Below are positions 1-6,788 of a stretch of DNA of 12,778 nucleotides, in pieces. Origin of the DNA: Acidimicrobiia bacterium. Its GTDB lineage: Bacteria; Actinomycetota; Acidimicrobiia; Acidimicrobiales; AC-14. Position numbers and translations under genes: made by a program. The notes below the pieces were generated by a model, which did no database searches, was not told where the DNA came from, and saw only the letters and a list, made by a program, of their open reading frames with translations. Positions within the stretch are counted from its first letter, which is position 1; every line of letters begins with the position of its first letter. The DNA lies in the NCBI GenBank assembly GCA_019243595.1, contig JAFAUA010000196.1, positions 1 through 12,778 on the forward strand. The letters are read 5' to 3'.

Positions 1-1060
1 GGGCGGGCCGGATGCGGTTCATCTGGCCGACGACCTGGCCGACGAAGTAGTTCGCCAGCTCCTGGGCGCCCGAGCCCTCGGTGGTCGCCGACCTGTTGAT
101 GCGGAGCTGGGCCTCGGCCACGAGGGCCGTCTGCAGCGGCATCTGCAACGGCGGCGGGGCGTCGGCCTTCTCCCACTCGTCGGTCCAGGCGCTGCGCAAC
201 ATTCGAGCCGGCTTGCCGGTGAGCGAGCGTGAGCGCACAGTGTCCTTCGACGTGGCAGCCAGGAACTTCTCCTTCACCGCCGGCTGGGTCTCGGCCTCCT
301 CGGTGGTGAGCCACACCGAGCCGCACCACACGCCTTCGGCCCCGAGGGCCATGGCCGCCGCGATCTGACGACCGGTGGCGATCCCACCCGCCGCCAGTAC
401 CGGCGTGGGCTTCACGGCCTCGACGACCTCGGGGACCAAGACGAGCGTCGAGATCTCGCCGGTGTGGCCGCCAGCCTCGGTGCCCTGGGCGATGATCAGG
501 TCGACACCCGCCGCCTTGTGGCGCTCGGCGTGAGTCCGGGTGCCGGCGAGGGCGGCGACGAGCACGTCGGAGCCGTGCGCCCGCTCGATCAGTGCTGGGG
601 GCGGCGGGCCGAGGGCGCTGGCGACGAGGCGGATCCCGTGGGCGAAGGCGATGTCGAGCAGCGGCTCATAGCCCTTCGGCGAGATCGACAACCCGCCCCC
701 GCGGAAGATCATCGACTTCGTCTCTTCGTCGAGCTCGGGGACGCCGTACCGCCGGAGGATGTCGTCGACGAACTCCTGCTGCTCGGGCGGCAGCAGCTGG
801 CGCACGGCCTCGCGGTCGATGCCGCCCTCGTCGGCGCCCGCGTACTTCTGCGGGAGCAGCAGGTCGAGCCCGTAGGGACGACCGTGGACCTGTTCCTCGA
901 TCCAGGTCAGGTCGATCTCGAGCTGCTCGGGCGAGTGGGCGACCGCCCCCAGCACGCCGAACCCGCCGGCGTTGGTGACGGCCGCGACCACGTCCCGACA
1001 GTGGCTGAACGCCAGGATCGGGAACTCCACACCCAGCATCTCGCTGACACGCGTTTGCAT
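1..1060 (-). CDS. Nitronate monooxygenase (2-nitropropane dioxygenase family), C-terminus cut by window edge
   Basis: Reading the minus strand from the ATG at 1060-1058 gives 353 uninterrupted codons to the left edge, beginning MQTRVSEMLGVEFPILAFSH. The family is FMN-dependent TIM-barrel enzymes that oxidise alkyl nitronates or propionate-3-nitronate to carbonyl compounds and nitrite. Visible family marks are the N-terminal TNAGGFGVLGAV segment (about 29-40), the AQGTEAGGHTG motif (191-201) with the likely catalytic His199, and the phosphate-binding-like LAAGGIATGRQ (222-232). It matches the longer actinobacterial subgroup that also has the MLRSAWTDEW and NYFVGQVVG stretches. Family members of this type run to roughly 370-380 residues, so only a short tail is probably missing. 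A purine-rich GAGAG abuts the ATG, which is close for a ribosome site. It lies 65 bp downstream of the HU gene on the same strand, with a GC-rich hairpin between them. The family call is firm; the substrate is unknown. Confidence 0.92.
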   Translation of the reverse strand, partial: MQTRVSEMLGVEFPILAFSHCRDVVAAVTNAGGFGVLGAVAHSPEQLEIDLTWIEEQVHGRPYGLDLLLPQKYAGADEGGIDREAVRQLLPPEQQEFVDDILRRYGVPELDEETKSMIFRGGGLSISPKGYEPLLDIAFAHGIRLVASALGPPPPALIERAHGSDVLVAALAGTRTHAERHKAAGVDLIIAQGTEAGGHTGEISTLVLVPEVVEAVKPTPVLAAGGIATGRQIAAAMALGAEGVWCGSVWLTTEEAETQPAVKEKFLAATSKDTVRSRSLTGKPARMLRSAWTDEWEKADAPPPLQMPLQTALVAEAQLRINRSATTEGSGAQELANYFVGQVVGQMNRIRPA

Positions 1061-1080
1061 CTCTCAAGCGTGCCGCGACT

Positions 1081-1109
1081 GCGGCCCGACAGCCAAGCCG
1101 CCGGGCCGC
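1081..1109 (-). terminator. GC-rich hairpin between HU and nitronate monooxygenase genes
   Basis: Arms GCGGCCCG (1081-1088) and CGGGCCGC (1102-1109) are perfect 8-bp complements around a 13-nt loop. The hairpin starts 17 bp after the HU stop codon on the minus strand and has no T-run after it. It could be a U-less terminator or attenuator separating HU from the next gene, or an mRNA 3' stabiliser. GC-rich DNA yields such stems by chance, so confidence is limited. Confidence 0.4.
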
Positions 1110-1125
1110 GATGTCGGAACGGGAC

Positions 1126-1554
1126 CTAGCGGCGCTTGGTCGCCTTCTTGGCGGGCGCCTTCTTGGCGGGCGCCTTCTTGGCGGGTGCCTTCTTGGCGGG
1201 TGCCTTCTTGGCGGGCGCCGCCTTCTTGGCCGGTGCGGCCTTCTTGGCGGCCGCCTTCTTGGGGGCGGCCTTCTTGGCGCCACCGAGGACGGCGTCCTTG
1301 AACGCCTTCAGCGGCGTGATGCGCGCCTTCTTCGAGGCCTTGATGTGGATCTGCTCGCCCGTCGCCGGGTTGCGGCCCATGCGCGCCGCCCGCTCGACCC
1401 TCGCGAACTTGGCGAACCCGCTGATCGCCACCTGCTCGCCGCGCGAGACCGTCTGGGTGACGACCTCGGTGAATCCGTTCAGGACCTTTTCGACCTCTTT
1501 CGCTTCGGCGCCGATGTGCTGCGCCACTGCGTTGGTGAGCTCCCGTCGGTTCAA
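1126..1554 (-). CDS. hup: HU-family DNA-binding protein with lysine/alanine/proline-rich C-terminal tail
   Basis: This is a histone-like nucleoid protein that binds and bends DNA as a dimer. The first ~90 residues are a complete HU domain: MNRRELTNAV start, the GFAKF segment (about 46-50) and the HU signature around the DNA-intercalating beta-arm, RMGRNPATGEQI (58-69). From about residue 93 to 142 comes a tail of AKK/APAKK repeats ending KRR, like the tails of actinobacterial HupB/Hlp proteins but short. I chose the TTG at 1554-1552. A strong AAAGGAGG sits 5 nt before this TTG but only 2 nt before the GTG at 1557, and the TTG start gives the usual HU beginning MNxxEL. The tail is encoded by a 15-bp tandem DNA repeat, so its length may vary between strains. 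The gene is monocistronic or heads a unit with the nitronate monooxygenase. Confidence 0.95.
   Translation of the reverse strand: MNRRELTNAVAQHIGAEAKEVEKVLNGFTEVVTQTVSRGEQVAISGFAKFARVERAARMGRNPATGEQIHIKASKKARITPLKAFKDAVLGGAKKAAPKKAAAKKAAPAKKAAPAKKAPAKKAPAKKAPAKKAPAKKATKRR
1142..1216 (-). repeat. Five tandem 15-bp units encoding the HU tail
   Basis: Five head-to-tail copies of gccttcttggcggg(c/t), at 1142, 1157, 1172, 1187 and 1202, differ only at the last base. On the minus strand each encodes one A-P-A-K-K pentad. Degenerate units continue to about 1280. The repeat keeps frame, so unit gain or loss would only lengthen or shorten the basic tail. Confidence 0.9.
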
Positions 1555-1559
1555 CACTG

Positions 1560-1567
1560 CCTCCTTT
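1560..1567 (-). promoter_or_regulatory. Strong Shine-Dalgarno for HU that decides its start
   Basis: The minus strand reads AAAGGAGG here, then CA, GTG, TTG. Spacing is 2 nt to the GTG and 5 nt to the TTG, which favours the TTG at 1554. Most other genes in this window lack such a site, consistent with high-level translation of HU. Confidence 0.75.
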
Positions 1568-1639
1568 GGCGGACTCTGCGGCCGCGCCTCACCTGAAGGG
1601 CAAGGTTCTAGCGCGTGCGTACCCAGTAATGCAGCAATT

Positions 1640-1936
1640 TCAGGGGTGTGACGGTCCCGGAGGGGCGCCTTCGAGCTCGAAGAGGAGGTCGTCGGGGTAG
1701 CAGTAGAACCAGTCCTCGCCCGGTTCGTACGACCGGATCAGGGGGTGGTCGGTGCCGTGGGCGTGGGCGGTGGCGTGGCGCATCGGCGACTGGTCACAGC
1801 ACCCGACGTGCCCGCAGACCTCGCAGAGCCGGAGGTGGACCCAGTCCTCACGGGCCATCGCCAGGCAGTCGACACACCCCCAGGATTCGGGCTCGGGGTT
1901 GGCGATCTGGTTGATGTGGGTGCACGTGTCGGCCAT
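1640..1936 (-). CDS. Small UBP-type zinc-finger protein
   Basis: This 98-residue protein consists almost entirely of one ZnF-UBP domain, the zinc finger first known from ubiquitin-specific proteases. Candidate metal ligands follow the family layout: C5 and H7, C21 and C24, C38 and C41, C46 or C47, then histidines 54, 58 and 64. The DWVHLRLCEVCGHVGCCD core (31-48) and the following HATAHAHGTDHPLIRSY are typical of the free-standing bacterial members common in actinobacteria. In eukaryotes the fold binds the C-terminal Gly-Gly of ubiquitin; the role of the bacterial version is not settled. The ATG at 1936 is preceded by the purine-rich GAGAGAGGGG on the minus strand. It is divergent from the SRAP gene with only 58 bp between starts, so the promoters probably share or abut. 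The domain call is firm; function is unknown. Confidence 0.88.
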   Translation of the reverse strand: MADTCTHINQIANPEPESWGCVDCLAMAREDWVHLRLCEVCGHVGCCDQSPMRHATAHAHGTDHPLIRSYEPGEDWFYCYPDDLLFELEGAPPGPSHP

Positions 1937-1981
1937 CGGCGCCCCTCTCTCTCGCGCTCCGTTCTACCCCCACCCCGCCGA

Positions 1982-1987
1982 TACCCT
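1982..1987 (+). promoter_or_regulatory. Putative -10 element for a leaderless SRAP transcript
   Basis: TACCCT fits TANNNT and ends exactly 7 nt before the GTG start at 1995, so transcription would begin at or next to the start codon. No Shine-Dalgarno lies in between. No clear -35 or mycobacterial-type LexA box (GAAC-N4-GTTC) is visible in the 58-bp divergent spacer. Confidence 0.4.
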
Positions 1988-1994
1988 CCCGGCC

Positions 1995-2663
1995 GTGTGC
2001 GGTCGGTTCGTCGCGACGTCTTCGCGCGACCTCCTCGTCGACTGGTTCGAGATCGAGGAGGTCGACGCAGGCGCCCACCTGCCACCGAGCTACAACGTGG
2101 CGCCCACTGACGAGGTCTACAACGTTGCGACCGACGTCGACAGCGGAAAGCGCCTGCTCCGCGTCACGCCGTGGGGTCTGGTCGTCGGCGACGGCGCCAC
2201 ACCACTTATCAATGCCCGCGCCGAGACGCTCGCCGAGCGCCCCGCGTTCCGTGAGGCCTTCGAGCACCGGCGCTGCCTAATCCCCGCCGACGGGTTCTTC
2301 GAATGGGAGACGACGGCGACCGGCCGCAAGCAGCCATACATCTTCTCCCCCGCCGACGAGCACCCTGTCGGCTTCGCGGGGATCTACGGGCGCCGAGGCA
2401 CGTGCGCCATCGTCACCAGCGCGGCGCGTCCACCGGTTGACCGCCTGCACGACCGCATGCCGGTTGTCGTGCCGGTCGACCGCTGGGACGCGTGGCTCGA
2501 TCCCGACGCGGATGCGGACGAGCTACAGGCTTTCCTCGGGCCACCGCGGGAGGCGCCGTTCGTGACGCGACCGGTGAGCACGCGCGTCAACGACGTTCGC
2601 AACAACGACGCGGGCCTGCTCGACGAGGTGCCGCCGCCGCCGCAGGCATTGCAGCTGTTCTAA
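1995..2663 (+). CDS. SRAP-domain abasic-site processing protein (YedK/HMCES family)
   Basis: SRAP proteins use the alpha-amine and thiol of Cys2 to form a thiazolidine DNA-protein crosslink with abasic sites in single-stranded DNA, shielding them during replication. The 222-residue product has the whole family set: MCGRF at the N-terminus, PSYNVAPT (31-38), NARAET (73-78), RRCLIPADGFFEWE (92-105), FAGIY (127-131), VTSAA (140-144) and HDRMPVV (152-158). C2, N73, E103 and H152 correspond to the E. coli YedK active-site residues Cys2, Asn75, Glu105 and His160. The GTG at 1995 is chosen because Cys must be residue 2; the open frame extends far upstream, but that part lacks family sequence and overlaps the divergent zinc-finger gene. 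The start has no Shine-Dalgarno and a TANNNT motif 7 nt upstream. The next gene, a LigD-type polymerase, starts 25 bp after the stop, suggesting a shared role in damage handling. Confidence 0.95.
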   Translation: MCGRFVATSSRDLLVDWFEIEEVDAGAHLPPSYNVAPTDEVYNVATDVDSGKRLLRVTPWGLVVGDGATPLINARAETLAERPAFREAFEHRRCLIPADGFFEWETTATGRKQPYIFSPADEHPVGFAGIYGRRGTCAIVTSAARPPVDRLHDRMPVVVPVDRWDAWLDPDADADELQAFLGPPREAPFVTRPVSTRVNDVRNNDAGLLDEVPPPPQALQLF

Positions 2664-2675
2664 CCCGACGCGCAA

Positions 2676-2681
2676 TAGCGT
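2676..2681 (+). promoter_or_regulatory. Putative -10 element for a leaderless LigD-POL transcript
   Basis: TAGCGT fits TANNNT and, as at the SRAP gene, ends exactly 7 nt before the start codon (ATG 2689). No Shine-Dalgarno is present. The polymerase gene may thus have its own promoter inside the 25-bp gap as well as read-through from SRAP. Confidence 0.35.
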
Positions 2682-2688
2682 CGACGCC

Positions 2689-3720
2689 ATGCCGGCCAAG
2701 GGCGGGGGCGGGGTCGCGGTAGAGGCGAGCGGACGCGAGCTGGTGATCAGCCATCCCGAGAAGGTCTTCTTCGACGAGCGCGGCGACACCAAGCTCGACC
2801 TCGTCCGCTACTACCAGTCGGTCGAAGGGCCGCTGCTGGCCGCCATGGGCGGACGACCGGTGCTCATGCAGCGCTTCCCCAACGGCGCATCGGGGTCGTC
2901 GTTCTTCCAGAAGCGCGTCCCCGACAGCAGACCGGACTGGCTGGAGACGACGATCGTCTCCACCCCGAACGGCACCACCTCTCGCGCCCTCGTCGCCGCC
3001 GACCTCGCCCACATCCTCTGGGCGGTGAACATGGGCTGTCTCGGCTTCCACGTGTGGCCGAGCGAGGCCGACGACCCCGAGCACGCCAACGAGCTGCGCA
3101 TCGACCTCGACCCCCAGCCGGGCGTGACGTTCCCGATGGTGCGCGAGGCGGCGCGCGAGGTCCGCGCCCTGTTCGACGAGGTGGGCATCACCGGCATGCC
3201 GAAGACGACTGGGAATCGGGGCATCCACGTGTACGTGCGGCTGCTGCCCCAGTGGACGTCCTACGACGTGCGCGCCGCAGCGGTCGCCGTCGCCCGTGAG
3301 CTCGAGCGCCGTCGCCCCGACCTCATCACCGCCGCCTGGTGGAAGGAAGAGCGCGGGACGCGGGTGTTCGTCGACTTCAATCAGAACGCGCCCCACAAGA
3401 CCGTGTTCGGGGCATGGTCGGTGCGGGCCCGACCGGGCGCCCAGGTGTCGACCCCGTTCTCGTGGGACGAACTCGACGACATCGAACCCGACCCGCTCAC
3501 GATCGGCACCGTGCCCGCCCGCGTGGAGCAGGCCGGCGACCCGTGGGCGCCGATGACGGACAACCCGCAGTCGCTCGAACCGCTGCTCGAGCTGCACGAG
3601 CGGGACCTGGCGGCCGGGCTGCAGGACGCGCCGTGGCCGCCCGTGTACCCGAAGATGCCCAACGAGCCGCCCCGAGTGGCGCCCAGCCGGGCCCGGAAGG
3701 AGCCCGCGGACGAACGCTGA
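2689..3720 (+). CDS. Stand-alone LigD-type primase-polymerase domain protein
   Basis: This 343-residue archaeo-eukaryotic primase-fold polymerase resembles the POL domain of bacterial LigD, which adds nucleotides (often ribonucleotides) and fills gaps during non-homologous end joining. The metal-binding DxD is in RIDLDP (D139, D141). Motif II is KTTGNRGIHVYVRL (172-185) with the nucleotide-contacting His180; canonical members often read TSGSRG here. The third acidic residue is D229 in VFVDFNQN, followed by NAPHKTVFGAWSVRARPGA, typical of the family. The N-terminal ISHPEKVFF and KLDLVRYY segments also match LigD-POL. There is no ligase or nuclease domain, and neither Ku nor ligase is in the window, so partners must be encoded elsewhere or it works alone. 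The C-terminal ~30 residues are proline-rich and basic. The start lacks a Shine-Dalgarno. The family call is firm; assignment to end joining rather than another gap-filling route is inference. Confidence 0.93.
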   Translation: MPAKGGGGVAVEASGRELVISHPEKVFFDERGDTKLDLVRYYQSVEGPLLAAMGGRPVLMQRFPNGASGSSFFQKRVPDSRPDWLETTIVSTPNGTTSRALVAADLAHILWAVNMGCLGFHVWPSEADDPEHANELRIDLDPQPGVTFPMVREAAREVRALFDEVGITGMPKTTGNRGIHVYVRLLPQWTSYDVRAAAVAVARELERRRPDLITAAWWKEERGTRVFVDFNQNAPHKTVFGAWSVRARPGAQVSTPFSWDELDDIEPDPLTIGTVPARVEQAGDPWAPMTDNPQSLEPLLELHERDLAAGLQDAPWPPVYPKMPNEPPRVAPSRARKEPADER

Positions 3721-3748
3721 ACGCGGGCGGGCGGCCGCCGGCCGCCGC

Positions 3749-3754
3749 TACCCT
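3749..3754 (+). promoter_or_regulatory. Putative -10 element before the FN3/glycoside hydrolase gene
   Basis: TACCCT, the same hexamer as before the SRAP gene, lies 10 nt upstream of the ATG at 3765 in a 44-bp intergenic gap with no Shine-Dalgarno. It fits a leaderless or very short-leader transcript. Confidence 0.3.
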
Positions 3755-3764
3755 CGCGCGCCAT

Positions 3765-5612
3765 ATGTCCATGCTCGTCCAGCTCGTCCGCGGCCGACTG
3801 CGGGTCCCGCTCATGTGGGTCCTGATCGTGTTCGTCCTGGGCGCGGACGTGGCGGCGTGGGCGGCCAGGCGCGACACCAGCACCAACAAGAGCGCGGCCA
3901 GCGCCACCAACAGCGGCGCCGACGGCGTCGTCTCCCCCGACACGGCTGAGTCCACGAGCACGGTCGCCGCCAGCCCCGGGACGTCGACAGCGAAGGTGGC
4001 GGTCGGCGGCAGCCCGTCGCCGACGGCCGGAAGCGGTCCCGTCCGCGTGGCTGCGGGCCCGGGCACCGTGACGGTGTCGTGGGACGCCATGCACACGTCG
4101 CCGTCGGTCCAGTCCTACATCGTGCGTGCCAACGAAGACGGGACCGGCGCCCACGGCACCCTGATCGTGTGCGGGTCGTGCACGACCGCCACCTTCCGAG
4201 GTCTGACCAACGGCACCCGCTACACGTTCACGGTGACGGGCCAGACGGCGTCCGGCAGCACGGCCGCCGAGCAGAGCCCGCCGGCCGTCCCGGGCAGCCC
4301 TCTGTGCGCCGGGGTCCCGGCCTGCGTGGCGGTCGACGCCACGACGACGCACGGCACGGCCAACAACGGCCTCAACGGGTTCCTACACGGCATCGACGGC
4401 TACACGAACAAAGGCCGCGTGTTCAATCTCCACCCGACGAACTGGCGGGGGTCGGCGGGACAGTGGTGGCACCAGACGGTGGCGCCGTACGGGGTCCAAA
4501 CGACCGAGGTGCTGAGCGACGACTGGCGCGTCTTCGCCTACGACAAGGACAAGGGCGGGGCCACGGCGCCGTGGGACGACTGGGACAGGTACGAGACGTT
4601 CGTGAAGAACATCGTCGCCAAGGCCGAGAACGAGGGCTGGGCGCCGACGTACTGGGAGATCCTGAACGAGCCGGAGGCGGGCCTCTCCTACACAGCTGGT
4701 AGCCCCCAGACCCCGTCCAACGTCCTGGACACGTATCTGCACGGATACCAGGCGATCAAGGAGGCCGACCCGCAGGCGAAGGTCATCGGCCCGAGCACGA
4801 TGGCGACCCTCGAGGCCATCCCCGGCAAGCCCACCCTCCTCGACCTGACGACGTTCCTCGACTTCGCCAACGCCCACAACATGAAGCTCGACGCCATCGC
4901 CTGGCACGAGACCGGGCCCGACCATCTCGGGCCCTTCGACCGCCTGCCGGAGAGCATCTCCAACCACGCCGACCGGCTGCGCAACGAGCTCTTCCGGTGG
5001 CCGAACATCGGCAAGCCGCAGCTCTTCATCAACGAGTTCGGAACCGGACGGGCGCTGGGTCTGCCCGGCTGGCGCGTCGGCTACCTCGCGGCGGCCGAGA
5101 ACGCGGGCATCGACTCCGGCGACGCCAGCTGCTGGGCGCTCGGCGACGACGACCCGGCGGGATGCGGCAACTTCACACTCGGCGGCCTGCTCGACAAGGA
5201 CAAGTCGACGCCGCGGACCTCCTACTGGGCGCAGGAGGCGTACAGCACGATGCGCGGCGCCCGCCTCGACGTGTCGAGCACGGTGCCGTTCCTGACCGGG
5301 TTCGCGGTCGACCAGGGCAAGACGTGGCAGGTCCTGCTCGGTCGACACCAGAGCTGTACGAAGGCGGCCAACGCCCTCTGCAACGAGCCTGCGTCGGCGA
5401 CGCCGGCGCCGGTTCCCCTCACCGTCGCCATCAAGGTCGGCGGCCCCGACCGGGCGATCACGGTGAGCGTGGAGCGCATCCCCGACGCAGTCGGGCCCAT
5501 GCCCGATCAGCCGCCGGCGTCATCACAGCAGATCGTCGTTCGAGACGGTGTCGCCCGCTTCGTCACGCCGCCGTTCGCGGACGGCGAGGCGTACAACCTG
5601 CAGCTGGGCTGA
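3765..5612 (+). CDS. Membrane-anchored or secreted FN3 plus glycoside hydrolase (clan GH-A) protein
   Basis: This 615-residue envelope protein probably cleaves a glycan outside the cell. Residues 15-33 form one hydrophobic segment after basic RGRLR, either a signal anchor or a signal peptide with possible cleavage near AWA-ARR. A Ser/Thr/Ala-rich linker (about 38-90) leads to a fibronectin type III domain (about 91-176, with VTVSWDA and LTNGTRYTFTVTG). From about 187 there is a (beta/alpha)8-type hydrolase: WEILNEPE (297-304) gives Glu302 as candidate acid/base, and FINEFGTG (421-428) gives Glu424 as candidate nucleophile, resembling GH39/GH5-like clan GH-A enzymes. A beta-rich C-terminal region (about 500-615) follows. 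All eight cysteines fall in four close pairs (136/139, 181/187, 456/467, 531/539), consistent with disulfides in an exported protein. The ATG at 3765 was chosen because it precedes the hydrophobic segment; the frame upstream overlaps the polymerase gene. The exact GH family and substrate are uncertain. Confidence 0.85.
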   Translation: MSMLVQLVRGRLRVPLMWVLIVFVLGADVAAWAARRDTSTNKSAASATNSGADGVVSPDTAESTSTVAASPGTSTAKVAVGGSPSPTAGSGPVRVAAGPGTVTVSWDAMHTSPSVQSYIVRANEDGTGAHGTLIVCGSCTTATFRGLTNGTRYTFTVTGQTASGSTAAEQSPPAVPGSPLCAGVPACVAVDATTTHGTANNGLNGFLHGIDGYTNKGRVFNLHPTNWRGSAGQWWHQTVAPYGVQTTEVLSDDWRVFAYDKDKGGATAPWDDWDRYETFVKNIVAKAENEGWAPTYWEILNEPEAGLSYTAGSPQTPSNVLDTYLHGYQAIKEADPQAKVIGPSTMATLEAIPGKPTLLDLTTFLDFANAHNMKLDAIAWHETGPDHLGPFDRLPESISNHADRLRNELFRWPNIGKPQLFINEFGTGRALGLPGWRVGYLAAAENAGIDSGDASCWALGDDDPAGCGNFTLGGLLDKDKSTPRTSYWAQEAYSTMRGARLDVSSTVPFLTGFAVDQGKTWQVLLGRHQSCTKAANALCNEPASATPAPVPLTVAIKVGGPDRAITVSVERIPDAVGPMPDQPPASSQQIVVRDGVARFVTPPFADGEAYNLQLG

Positions 5613-5615
5613 GCC

Positions 5616-6788
5616 TTACCTGAACACTCCGGTGTGGCCGAGCGAGTACCGGCCGGGCTGGGGGTACACGCACAGGCCGTGTGGCCCGTGGCCGACCGGG
5701 ATGCGGGCGAGGAGGTGTCCGTCCGTGGTGTCGATGGCGTAGACCACGGAGTTGTAGCGGCCGGACAGCCACAGCACTTTCCCATCCGCCGAGACGCCGC
5801 CCATGTCAGGGCTGCCGCCGCCGGGGATGCGCCACGTCGTCGAGATCGAGCGCGTCGCCAGATCGATGAGGGTGACCGACCCCTCGCGCCGGTTGGAGAC
5901 GTACAGGAATTTGGAGTCGCGGCTGACGTAGAGGCCGTGGGTGCCCTTCCCCGTCGCCATGAACCCGAGGGACTTGAAGGTGTCGCCGTCGACCAAGTAC
6001 ACGCCGCCCGCCACCTGATCGGCGACGTAGAACACCTTGCCGTCGGGTGAGGTCTTGACGTCCTGGGGCTGGCCGCCGTTGCGCAGCACCAGCCGGCCCA
6101 CCACGGTCTGGGTCTCGACGTCGACCTTGAGCACGGCGCCCGCGAACTCGCAGCTGGCGATCAGGTACCGGCCATCGGCGGAGAAGTCCATGTGGTCGAC
6201 GCCCCTGCACGGCACCGACAGTGAGTGCTTGAGCGCCATGGTGTGGGCGTCGCGGAAGTCGAGGCGCTGCATGCGCTCGGCGACGACGATGGCAAACTTC
6301 CCGTCGGGCGTGAAGTACATGTTGTAGGGGTCTTCGACGGGAATGGACGCCCCCGGCTTGCCGGTGCGGGGATCGATCGGCGTCAGCGTGTTCCCGAGGT
6401 CGTTGGTGGCGTAGAGCGTCTTGAGGTCGTAGGACGGGACCAAGTGCTGGGGCTGCCTGCCAACCGGGAAGTGCTCGACGACCTTGAACGTCGACGGATC
6501 GATGACGTCGACCGTGTTGCTGTCGGAGTTCGGGACGTAGACGAGGCTGCGGAAGTCCTTCACTTCGGCGCTGAGCTGACCGGGCCGGTCGGCGGCATAG
6601 ATGTCGTCGCGATTCAGCGGCGGCGGCATCCCCGGCAGATCACCGGCACGGCTTGCCGCCTCCGTCGACGTCGTCGGTCCCGACTGACTCGTCGTCGTGG
6701 GGCTCGAGCTCACCTTGTGTGTCGACCCACCCGAACACGCCGCAGCGAGGACGGCAAAGGACGCGGCGACCGCCGCCAGTCTGCGCAT
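5616..6788 (-). CDS. YVTN/YncE-type beta-propeller lipoprotein
   Basis: The 390-residue product has a lipoprotein signal: MRR, a hydrophobic stretch and AVLAAACSGG, with Cys18 as the lipidated residue. A Ser/Thr-rich spacer to about residue 50 leads into about seven beta-propeller blades (from roughly residue 78 to the end), with YVTN-family phrases such as LVYVPNSDSNTVDVIDP, KTLYATNDLGNTLTPIDP, KFLYVSNRREGSVTLIDL and the recurring SPDGK/SADGK turns. Such propellers bind ligands or partner proteins at the cell surface and usually have no known enzyme activity. Its ATG overlaps the stop of the upstream glycosyltransferase gene by one base (TGATG), so the two are very probably translationally coupled. 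It ends 3 bp from the convergent glycoside hydrolase gene. Family and localisation are clear from sequence; a specific role is not. Confidence 0.88.
   Translation of the reverse strand: MRRLAAVAASFAVLAAACSGGSTHKVSSSPTTTSQSGPTTSTEAASRAGDLPGMPPPLNRDDIYAADRPGQLSAEVKDFRSLVYVPNSDSNTVDVIDPSTFKVVEHFPVGRQPQHLVPSYDLKTLYATNDLGNTLTPIDPRTGKPGASIPVEDPYNMYFTPDGKFAIVVAERMQRLDFRDAHTMALKHSLSVPCRGVDHMDFSADGRYLIASCEFAGAVLKVDVETQTVVGRLVLRNGGQPQDVKTSPDGKVFYVADQVAGGVYLVDGDTFKSLGFMATGKGTHGLYVSRDSKFLYVSNRREGSVTLIDLATRSISTTWRIPGGGSPDMGGVSADGKVLWLSGRYNSVVYAIDTTDGHLLARIPVGHGPHGLCVYPQPGRYSLGHTGVFR

Noticed and set aside
1111..1651. Plus-strand frames with LLGGR or FLAGA repeats opposite the HU tail
   Set aside because: Antisense translations of the 15-bp tandem repeat in the HU gene; no ribosome site or family.
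1937..1994. LexA-type SOS box in the SRAP promoter region
   Set aside because: No GAAC-N4-GTTC or similar palindrome is present; damage control of SRAP is not supported by the sequence.
3381..5348. Two long minus-strand open frames (3381-4352 and 4383-5348) opposite the polymerase and hydrolase genes
   Set aside because: Arg/Gly/Val-rich composition with no motifs; they mirror well-supported plus-strand genes with full domain matches and arise from GC-rich codon bias.
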